Notes under the pieces: model-generated | Told to the model about the DNA's origin: nothing | What the model saw: only the letters and a program-made list of their open reading frames with translations | The model's database searches: none | DNA from: Flavobacterium sp. | GTDB lineage: Bacteria > Bacteroidota > Bacteroidia > Flavobacteriales > Flavobacteriaceae | Assembly (NCBI GenBank): GCA_004296145.1 | Contig: SEBM01000061.1 | Coordinates: forward strand, 1 to 12,015 | Direction: 5' to 3' | DNA length: 12,015 nucleotides | Position numbers and translations under genes: made by a program | Part shown: in pieces, positions 6,380 through 12,015 of the stretch | Layout: each line of letters begins with the position of its first letter | Position numbering within the stretch: the first letter of the stretch is position 1

Positions 6380-6946
6380 CTACTTTTTCCCGAAAAGTTT
6401 TCCAATAAAGCCGGCTATTCCGCCTTTGCTTTTGGTTACAACCAAAACGTCGGCGACATCTACTTTTCCGTCGTTATTTTGATCAAGGCCAAACTTCATT
6501 CCGTATTCAGAAATGGTATCCATTATACCAGACGCTTGTCCGCTGTTTCCTGAGATTGCCGATATGATATCAGAAATCTGAAAACTGCTGTCGTTTGGGT
6601 CTTTTGCTTTGTTTACTAAAGAACTTAATATTTGCGGAATCATGTTTGAAGCAACTCCAGCGGAGTCAGCACTACTTAAGCCGTATTTTTCGCCAAGAGT
6701 TCCGGATAATTGCTGTGTTATTTTCTGTACAACAGGATTTGAATTATCAATAGGAGAATTTCCATTGAATAATCCGGCCAGTTGTTCTGCACCACCACCT
6801 TCAGAAGCTATTTTTTGCAATCCTGAAAAGATTGAATTATTGGCTTCGTTGATTACACCTTCATTATGCTCGTTGGGAACGGCATCATTATTTACAACAG
6901 CTGAGTTTCCGTACTGTTGTACTAATTGTGTTAATTGTTCAAACAT
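6380..6946 (-). CDS. DUF937-like protein with EF-hand/dockerin-type calcium loop
   Basis: The ATG at 6946 (MFEQLTQLVQQYG) gives 188 residues; a TTG nine codons upstream is rejected. The N-terminal 150 residues are helical and rich in Q, N, S, G and A, with INEANNSIFSGLQKIA, GGGAEQLAGLFNG and VASNMIPQILSSLV, resembling the DUF937 family of Bacteroidota (moderate confidence). At 155-166 lies DQNNDGKVDVAD, which keeps the D-x-N-x-D-G-x-x-D-x-x-D spacing of an EF-hand/dockerin calcium loop, followed by a basic glycine-rich tail ending GKLFGKK. There is no signal peptide, so it probably acts in the cytoplasm. The single loop could bind calcium, or could mediate pairing if the protein dimerises (inference). 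It follows serA in direction, but a strong terminator separates them, so it probably has its own promoter. Function is unknown. Confidence 0.8.
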   Translation of the reverse strand: MFEQLTQLVQQYGNSAVVNNDAVPNEHNEGVINEANNSIFSGLQKIASEGGGAEQLAGLFNGNSPIDNSNPVVQKITQQLSGTLGEKYGLSSADSAGVASNMIPQILSSLVNKAKDPNDSSFQISDIISAISGNSGQASGIMDTISEYGMKFGLDQNNDGKVDVADVLVVTKSKGGIAGFIGKLFGKK

Positions 6947-6980
6947 GGTTTTAAAGTTTAAATTAAACAACAAATTAAAT

Positions 6981-7023
6981 AAAAAAGAAAGGGATTTACT
7001 ACAAATATGTAATAAATCCCTTT
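6981..7023 (-). terminator. Intrinsic terminator of serA
   Basis: Arms 6988-6998 (AAAGGGATTTA on plus) and 7013-7023 pair perfectly over 11 bp, with extra inner pairs. Read on the minus strand, the stem is followed by CTTTTTT (6981-6987). It begins 24 bases after the serA stop, making this a classic rho-independent terminator. Confidence 0.88.
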
Positions 7024-7047
7024 AAAGATATATATTATTTTCTTTGT

Positions 7048-7998
7048 TTAGCTCAACAAAGAAATAATTTGTGATGCCAATTCAGTACCAATTCTGTCTT
7101 GTGCTTCTCCTGTTGCAGCTCCGATGTGTGGAGTCAACGAAATTTTTGAGTGCATTAAGATTGCCATTTCTGGTTTTGGTTCGCTTTCAAAAACGTCTAA
7201 ACCTGCAAAAGCGACTTTTCCTGAATCAAGAGCTTTTACCAAAGCAACTTCATCAATAACACCACCACGTGCACAGTTTACAATTCCAACACCGTCTTTC
7301 ATGATTGCAAGTTCTTTTTCTCCAATGATGTAACCATCCTGAGCAGGAACGTGTAATGTGATGAAATCTGCTTCTTTAAACAATGATTCTAAAGATTGAG
7401 AAACGATTGTTGTAGTGATAGATTGTCCGTCAAAAAATTCAACTTTTACATCAACTTGCGGGATAAAACTATCCGCAGCAATTACTTTCATACCTAAACC
7501 TAGCGCCATTTTTGCAGTCGCTTGTCCGATACGTCCGATACCAACAATTCCAAGCGTTTTTCCTCTTAATTCAGTACCGTTTGCGTATGCTTTTTTAAGA
7601 CCTTCAAAGTTTGAATCTCCTTCAAGAGGCATGTTTCTGTTAGAATCATGTAAAAAACGAACACCAGAAAACAAGTGTCCAAATACTAATTCAGCAACAG
7701 ATTCTGATGAAGAAGCCGGCGTATTAATTACGTGAATTCCTTTGCTTTTTGCATAATCAACATCGATGTTATCCATACCAACACCACCGCGACCGATGAT
7801 TTTAAGACCAGGACAAGCATCAATAATATCTTTACGAACTTTAGTTGCACTACGCACTAAAACTACGCTTACATTGTTTTCGTTTACAAAATTAGCTACT
7901 TGTTCCTGAGCTACTTTTGTAGTTATAACTTCAAATCCACCTTTTTCTAAAGCTAGAATTCCACTTTTAGAAATTCCGTCATTCGCTAATACTTTCAT
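7048..7998 (-). CDS. serA: D-3-phosphoglycerate dehydrogenase, short (no ACT domain)
   Basis: The ATG at 7998 (MKVLANDGISKSG) yields 316 residues; an in-frame TTG ten codons upstream is not used. This is a D-isomer-specific 2-hydroxyacid dehydrogenase. It has an N-terminal substrate-binding part (GRGGVGMDNIDVDYAKSKGI), a nucleotide-binding Rossmann fold with GIVGIGRIG (150-158), and the catalytic triad R244 (NCARGGVIDE), E273 (ESEP) and H291 (LTPHIGAATGE). It oxidises 3-phosphoglycerate to 3-phosphohydroxypyruvate with NAD+, the first step of phosphorylated serine synthesis in the cytoplasm. The immediate upstream serC, which uses the product, supports this over glyoxylate or lactate dehydrogenase. 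It ends soon after the catalytic domain and lacks the C-terminal ACT domain that gives serine feedback in E. coli SerA, so allosteric inhibition by that route is not expected. A terminator follows. Confidence 0.93.
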   Translation of the reverse strand: MKVLANDGISKSGILALEKGGFEVITTKVAQEQVANFVNENNVSVVLVRSATKVRKDIIDACPGLKIIGRGGVGMDNIDVDYAKSKGIHVINTPASSSESVAELVFGHLFSGVRFLHDSNRNMPLEGDSNFEGLKKAYANGTELRGKTLGIVGIGRIGQATAKMALGLGMKVIAADSFIPQVDVKVEFFDGQSITTTIVSQSLESLFKEADFITLHVPAQDGYIIGEKELAIMKDGVGIVNCARGGVIDEVALVKALDSGKVAFAGLDVFESEPKPEMAILMHSKISLTPHIGAATGEAQDRIGTELASQIISLLS

Positions 7999-8094
7999 TG
8001 TGTATATTTTGTTTATTTGGTCAATCAATCGTTTATTTAATCGATGACCAGCTATTTAATTTTTTTTATCGTAAACTGTGACTGCGACTGAAAA

Positions 8095-9165
8095 CTAAAC
8101 TTTAGTTTCCAAAGCTTTCATTACATCAACTAAAACCTGAACACTTTCGATAGGCATAGCGTTGTAAATAGAAGCTCTGTAACCACCAACAGAACGGTGT
8201 CCAGGTAATCCTGAAATTCCCGCTTCTTTCCATAAAGCATCAAAAGTTGCAGTATGATCAGCATTGTTCAATAAGAAAGTAACATTCATATTAGAACGAT
8301 CTTCCACCGCAGCAGCGCCTTTAAATAATGGGTTTCTGTCTATTTCTGCGTAAAGTAATGCTGCTTTTGCGTTGTTTAATTTTTCAACTGCAGCAACTCC
8401 GCCTTTTTCTTTAATCCATTGCAATGTTAAAAGAGAAACATAAACTGCAAAAACAGAAGGAGTATTGTACATACTTTCTGCTTTGATATGTTTAGCATAA
8501 TCTAACATACTTGGTATAGTTCTTCCGCTTTTTTCTAAAATCTCTTCTTTTACTACTACTAAAGTAGTTCCTGCAGGTCCCATATTTTTTTGAGCTCCGG
8601 CATAGATCAGATCAAATTTAGAGAAATCCAATTCACGTGAGAAAATATCAGAACTCATATCACAAACAACAGGAATGTTCGTTGTTGGGAATTCTTTCAT
8701 CTGAGTTCCAAAAATGGTATTGTTACTAGTACAGTGAAAATAATTTGCGTCAGCTGGTATTTCGTAACCTTTTGGAATGTATGAGTAATTATCGTCTTTT
8801 GAAGAAGCTACGACAACAGTTTCTCCAAAAAGCTTCGCTTCTTTGATCGCTGCAGTTGCCCATGTACCTGAATCTAAATAGGCAGCTTTTCCGTTTTCTT
8901 TCATTAAATTATATGGAGCCATAAGGAATGCTGTACTTGCACCTCCTTGTAAAAATAAAGCCTGATAACCTTTTCCTTCTAATCCTAATAATTGTAAGGC
9001 AAGCGAACGTGCTTCATCCATAACCGCAACAAAATCTTTACTTCTGTGCGAAATTTCAAGAATTGATAATCCTGAATTGTTAAAATTTAGTACTGCTTGT
9101 GATGCCTTCTCAAAAACTTCCTGAGGTAAAATACTTGGTCCTGCGCTGTAGTTGTGTTTTTTCAT
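8095..9165 (-). CDS. serC: Phosphoserine aminotransferase
   Basis: The ATG at 9165 (MKKHNYSAGPSILP) gives 356 residues, the usual family length; a TTG fifteen codons upstream is rejected because the family begins at NYSAGP. It is a fold-type I, PLP-dependent class V aminotransferase. LQGGASTAF (73-81) and SGTWATAA contribute to phosphate binding of the cofactor, and K193 in IYAGAQKNMGPAG is the PLP Schiff-base lysine. The C-terminal GLPGHRSVGGYRASIYNA carries the substrate-binding His/Arg pair typical of SerC. It transfers the amino group of glutamate to 3-phosphohydroxypyruvate, making phosphoserine, and in many bacteria also serves pyridoxine synthesis. serA lies 96 bases downstream on the same strand, so the two form the serine pathway unit. 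No serB is in the window. Confidence 0.95.
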   Translation of the reverse strand: MKKHNYSAGPSILPQEVFEKASQAVLNFNNSGLSILEISHRSKDFVAVMDEARSLALQLLGLEGKGYQALFLQGGASTAFLMAPYNLMKENGKAAYLDSGTWATAAIKEAKLFGETVVVASSKDDNYSYIPKGYEIPADANYFHCTSNNTIFGTQMKEFPTTNIPVVCDMSSDIFSRELDFSKFDLIYAGAQKNMGPAGTTLVVVKEEILEKSGRTIPSMLDYAKHIKAESMYNTPSVFAVYVSLLTLQWIKEKGGVAAVEKLNNAKAALLYAEIDRNPLFKGAAAVEDRSNMNVTFLLNNADHTATFDALWKEAGISGLPGHRSVGGYRASIYNAMPIESVQVLVDVMKALETKV

Positions 9166-9257
9166 GGTTGTTGTTAATAGTCGAAATTTTAAAGACGCAA
9201 ATTTCGGCAATAGGAGCTGAAAAAGCGATAAATTATTCGAAATAATTAAACATTTTT

Positions 9258-10319
9258 TTACTTTGTTGTTAACAAAAACGTTATAGTATCTACGTTATCT
9301 GCATAATCCCACAATTGAGGATTTTGGGTTTGCCCGAATGCAATATTGTTTTCTTTTAAATCATTACTTACGATGCACTGAATTTGTTCAGCATCAGCAG
9401 TAAGACGTTTTTCTAAATCTTCGATATTTTCATAAAATTCATAAAAAACGCTCGAAATAGGTGAGGCGTAGCTTGGATCTTCTTTTAAAGTAAGGAAACC
9501 ATTATCAAGCAATTTGAAGTTACTCATTAAAAATACGGCTTTGTTATAATCATAATTGTTAGCGTATTTTTCGTAATGAATGACATCCTGATATTTGAAA
9601 ATTGCTTCAAAAAAGACATCAAAAGTATATCCTTTTGGCACAAAAAGTTTCGAGACATTTCGGCATCCTAAACCAAAATACCTAAAAATATCTTCGCCCA
9701 AAGCTTCCAGTTGTTCTTTGGTTTCTTTTCCGTTTAAAACCGCAGCAGAATTTCTGTTTTTGCGAATAATAGATGGTTTATCTTTAAAATAATATTCAAA
9801 ATAACGGGATGTATTATTGCTTCCGGTTGCAATTACAGCATCGAAATTTTCCAGTTTTCCTTCCACGAAAGTGATCTTATCTTTAAATTCCGGACTAACT
9901 GCAATAATGTATTTTGCCAGAAAAGGCAATAAATGCTGATCGTTTGATGATGTTTTTACAATGGCACTGTGACCGGTAATTAAAACAGAAAGAAAATCAT
10001 GAAAACCTACCAACGGAATATTTCCTGCTAAAATTAAGGCAACATTTTTTGGTTCCACTTTAGTGAAATCATATTGTGAAATCCATTTGGAGATATTTTC
10101 ATCTGTTAATGCATCTGCCCAGGATTGTATAGCAAAATATACCTGTTCAGGCGTATACCATCCATTATGAGATTGTGATAAATGAATCAGTTTTTCGAAA
10201 TCATCAAAAAATAAATCGTTATGCAGGACATCCGAATTTCTGGCTGTATCGTTTTCGGAAAATTGTTTTAAAAATTTACCTAATTCAACAAAAACACTTT
10301 TTTTTGTTTCTAATGTCAT
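9258..10319 (-). CDS. Acyl-CoA reductase, LuxC family
   Basis: A 353-residue protein from ATG 10319. It matches the LuxC acyl-CoA reductase family (PF05893), a branch of the aldehyde dehydrogenase superfamily. It has the nucleotide-binding region LILAGNIPLVGFHDF (95-109) with SAIVKTSSND, a second glycine turn VIATGSNNTSRYF (162-174), and the catalytic cysteine C219 in YFGLGCRNVSKLF, which would form the thioester acyl-enzyme. The family reduces fatty acyl-CoA or acyl-protein to an aldehyde with NADPH. No luxD, luxE or luciferase genes are present, so this is not bioluminescence. In Flavobacteriia a lone luxC-like gene beside a ferredoxin gene is a recurrent arrangement as far as I recall; its pathway is unsettled. 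serC follows 92 bases downstream on the same strand and may be partly co-transcribed. Confidence 0.88.
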   Translation of the reverse strand: MTLETKKSVFVELGKFLKQFSENDTARNSDVLHNDLFFDDFEKLIHLSQSHNGWYTPEQVYFAIQSWADALTDENISKWISQYDFTKVEPKNVALILAGNIPLVGFHDFLSVLITGHSAIVKTSSNDQHLLPFLAKYIIAVSPEFKDKITFVEGKLENFDAVIATGSNNTSRYFEYYFKDKPSIIRKNRNSAAVLNGKETKEQLEALGEDIFRYFGLGCRNVSKLFVPKGYTFDVFFEAIFKYQDVIHYEKYANNYDYNKAVFLMSNFKLLDNGFLTLKEDPSYASPISSVFYEFYENIEDLEKRLTADAEQIQCIVSNDLKENNIAFGQTQNPQLWDYADNVDTITFLLTTK

Positions 10320-10357
10320 AATGTTTGTTTATGAAGAGTTTTGATTGTAATTTTGCA

Positions 10358-10365
10358 CAAAAATA
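10358..10365 (-). promoter_or_regulatory. Candidate -7 box for the LuxC-family gene
   Basis: The minus strand reads TATTTTTG, matching the Bacteroidota/Flavobacterium -7 consensus TAnnTTTG, about 38 bases before the luxC ATG. I see no TTG-type -33 element at the expected distance, so support rests on the -7 match and position alone. Confidence 0.45.
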
Positions 10366-10408
10366 AGTTTTTTTAGCGGTAAGCGGTTAGCTTTATGCAA
10401 TAAGGTTT

Positions 10409-10416
10409 TATTTTTG
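10409..10416 (+). promoter_or_regulatory. Candidate -7 box for the ferredoxin gene
   Basis: TATTTTTG on the plus strand matches the Bacteroidota -7 consensus TAnnTTTG, 60 bases before the ferredoxin ATG. A weak TTAG at 10387-10390 lies 18 bases upstream in the -33 position. With the opposite-strand box at 10358-10365 it forms a symmetric divergent promoter pair. Confidence 0.5.
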
Positions 10417-10476
10417 AAAAAATAATATTTTAGAAATAGCTTAAAGCGTGAGCTTAAGGCATAAAATAAGATAAAC

Positions 10477-10827
10477 ATGGCGATAATTATAACCGACGAA
10501 TGTATAAACTGTGGTGCTTGTGAACCAGAGTGCCCAAATACAGCAATTTATGAAGGAGCGGATGATTGGAGATATAAAGACGGAACATCACTTTCCGGCA
10601 AAATAATTTTACCTGACGGAACTGAAGTTGATGCAGATGATGCTCAAACTCCAATTTCTGACGAGGTTTATTATATTGTTCCGGGTAAATGTACCGAATG
10701 TAAAGGTTTTCATGACGAACCACAATGTGCGGCAGTTTGTCCTGTAGATTGTTGCGTACCGGATGATAATCATGTTGAAGATGAAGAAACTTTATTAGAA
10801 CGTCAGGCATTTTTGCATAACGAATAA
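10477..10827 (+). CDS. 2[4Fe-4S] dicluster ferredoxin
   Basis: A 116-residue cytoplasmic electron carrier. The first cluster motif is C9-x2-C12-x2-C15-x3-C19-P. The second is C72-x2-C75-x8-C84-x3-C88-P, whose enlarged x8 spacing, with C92/C93 after it, recalls the Allochromatium (Alvin)-type ferredoxins with low-potential clusters. Between the motifs, residues 26-66 form an insertion absent from minimal bacterial ferredoxins, with an acidic VDADDAQTP stretch; the C-terminus (100-110) is also acidic. Its redox partner is not proven. The divergent LuxC-type reductase, with facing -7 boxes, suggests shared regulation, although LuxC itself uses NADPH and needs no ferredoxin. The gene ends with a double TAA and a strong terminator, so it is probably monocistronic. 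Confidence 0.93.
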   Translation: MAIIITDECINCGACEPECPNTAIYEGADDWRYKDGTSLSGKIILPDGTEVDADDAQTPISDEVYYIVPGKCTECKGFHDEPQCAAVCPVDCCVPDDNHVEDEETLLERQAFLHNE

Positions 10828-10850
10828 TAAACTATGTAATAAAATTTAAG

Positions 10851-10885
10851 AAAAATCCTAAGCAAAAAGCTTAGGATTTTTTTTT
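10851..10885 (+). terminator. Intrinsic terminator of the ferredoxin gene
   Basis: Arms 10851-10863 (AAAAATCCTAAGC) and 10869-10881 pair perfectly over 13 bp around an AAAAA loop, and the right arm runs straight into a T-tract ending at 10885. It starts 23 bases after the stop codon. The flanking A- and T-runs could let it work in either direction. Confidence 0.92.
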
Positions 10886-10994
10886 ATCAGTCAAATTCTT
10901 ATTTTATTGTGTATTCTGTTGGCATATAACAATTTATTTTAGTTAATTTGATATCGTTTTTTAACAATGTGTGATAATTTTTTAAATTTAGCCT

Positions 10995-12015
10995 ATGAAA
11001 AAATTAATACTTTTGTTTTTTACATTCCTAAGTACGGTTGTTTTTGCTCAGGATACTGAGTATTCTATCATCGTAAAAGATATTGAAACTCAGTTGCCAA
11101 TAGAAAATGCAACGGTGGTAATAATGAAAACCAAACAAATCTTAATAAGTAATCAGGAAGGTAAAGTAACTTTTATAGTCAACGGAGCATCAAATGTTCA
11201 GGTTTCTGAAACCAATTATGAAGATATGACCATTCGGTGGGCAGCTTTGAAAGAAAGTGAATTTGTAGTTTACTTGAAAAATAAAGACAATAAACTGGAT
11301 GAAATTGTCGTGTCTACAGAAGCTCCTCAAAAAATACTTCAAAAAATAGTTTCTAATTCGGCGAAAAACTTAGCGATGCCGTATCGCTTAAAAGTTTATG
11401 TAAGAGAGTTTTTTATGTTAGATAATAAATACTCGTATTATAATGATGGCCTTGTAAATTTTCAGTTTGCCGTAAATCAGAAAAAAGTTTCAACAACATT
11501 ATTAGTAGAACAAAATCGTTCGTACGGTTTATTAGAAAGCGATGTTAGTACAGATTTAAAAGGATATAATCTGAATGATATCATGGAGAATTATACTAAT
11601 CTGAAGTATTTTGAACCTCTTTTGGACCCAAAAGCAAAAAAAGAATATGATTTTGTTACCAGAGGACATCCGACAAATAAAGATTATTATATAATGACTG
11701 TAACGCCTCTCAATAAATCTAAAGAAGCTTTGGATAGTTTTGAGATTATTTACGATCCTGAAAAAAAATTAATCTTTGAATTCACGATTAATGTTTTGCC
11801 GGGTACAATTGCAGATGCAGTCGAAAGAACAGCTGTTGGTGCTAAAAACATTACGAGATCGGTTATAAAAGTAAACTACAGATTAGATGGTTTAGATTAT
11901 TATTTGTTGAGTTCAAATGAAGAAATTGCCTATGATCTTATTTTAAAAGATCAGGTAAAAAACATTCAGGTCCGCAACAATTTTATCACTACAAATTTTA
12001 ATAAACAACAATTTA
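10995..12015 (+). CDS. Secreted carboxypeptidase-regulatory-like domain protein (3' end outside window)
   Basis: The frame from ATG 10995 stays open to the right edge, giving 340 visible residues. A signal peptide (MKKLILLFFTFLSTVVFAQ, cut at about residue 18/19) precedes a CarboxypepD_reg-like beta domain (about 22-95), recognised by IIVKDIETQLPIENATVVI and the NQEGKVTFIV turn. Then comes LDEIVVS (101-107), the kind of linker seen after such domains in Bacteroidota. The rest (QKILQKIVSNSAKN, YRLKVYVREFFML) resembles the DUF5686-like class with a long beta-rich C-terminal region rather than a TonB receptor plug. The protein is therefore probably periplasmic or outer-membrane associated, and its function is unknown. 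It lies 109 bases past the ferredoxin terminator, so it needs its own promoter, but I find no convincing -33/-7 pair in that gap. Confidence 0.8.
   Translation, partial: MKKLILLFFTFLSTVVFAQDTEYSIIVKDIETQLPIENATVVIMKTKQILISNQEGKVTFIVNGASNVQVSETNYEDMTIRWAALKESEFVVYLKNKDNKLDEIVVSTEAPQKILQKIVSNSAKNLAMPYRLKVYVREFFMLDNKYSYYNDGLVNFQFAVNQKKVSTTLLVEQNRSYGLLESDVSTDLKGYNLNDIMENYTNLKYFEPLLDPKAKKEYDFVTRGHPTNKDYYIMTVTPLNKSKEALDSFEIIYDPEKKLIFEFTINVLPGTIADAVERTAVGAKNITRSVIKVNYRLDGLDYYLLSSNEEIAYDLILKDQVKNIQVRNNFITTNFNKQQF

Noticed and set aside
6609..7025. 138-codon plus-strand frame over the EF-hand gene and serA terminator
   Set aside because: It runs antisense through a well-supported gene and a terminator and has no recognisable domain.
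8000..8055. Riboswitch or attenuator in the serC-serA gap
   Set aside because: TGGTC/GACCA arms (8017-8050) give only an interrupted stem without a T-tract or a known riboswitch core.
10487..10810. 107-codon minus-strand frame opposite the ferredoxin
   Set aside because: It is the antisense shadow of a ferredoxin with intact cluster cysteines; its product is low-complexity with many H, L and Y residues.

Overview
The window looks like a piece of a Flavobacterium (Bacteroidota) chromosome. It is AT-rich, its start codons lack obvious Shine-Dalgarno sequences, and two Bacteroidota-type -7 boxes (TAnnTTTG) face outward from one divergent intergenic region. The gene content is lineage-typical: DUF6787 and DUF6146-like proteins, a LuxC-type acyl-CoA reductase beside a dicluster ferredoxin, and a CarboxypepD_reg-like secreted protein. 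The genus is an inference from protein resemblance; no rRNA or tRNA is present.

Region 1 (1-2810) is accessory DNA. It holds the 3' part of a large AAA/ABC-like ATPase gene, cut by the left edge, overlapping by 4 bp (ATGA) with an HNH endonuclease gene. An ATPase plus an HNH nuclease is the architecture of Septu (PtuA/PtuB) anti-phage systems and of some retron effector modules. This ATPase carries at least 320 residues ahead of its Walker A motif, so it is not a minimal PtuA. Just past the HNH stop, a cluster of inverted repeats leads into the broken 3' end of a TIGR02757/DUF2400 housekeeping gene, which appears to have lost about its last third where the defence cassette begins. A perfect 14-bp palindrome lies at the breakpoint.

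Region 2 (2770-6240) is core genome: the truncated DUF2400 gene, a LolD-like ABC ATPase with an in-frame insertion of about 75 residues that appears to hold two membrane segments, a secreted phosphodiester glycosidase (NAGPA/DUF2233), a small membrane protein, and a probable two-gene unit of a DUF6146-like lipoprotein and a DUF6787 membrane protein. The small membrane protein and the DUF6787 gene converge with no base between their stop codons.

Region 3 (6240-10827) is a minus-strand metabolic series: LuxC-type acyl-CoA reductase, serC, serA, then a protein with an EF-hand-like calcium loop. A 2[4Fe-4S] ferredoxin is divergent from luxC. serC and serA supply two consecutive steps of phosphorylated serine synthesis. 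An unusual hairpin built of 8-bp CAAAGNNN units lies 3' of the EF-hand gene. Region 4 (10995 to the right edge) is the 5' part of a secreted carboxypeptidase-regulatory-like protein. Good stem-loop terminators follow serA and the ferredoxin gene, and a long hairpin follows the LolD-like gene.
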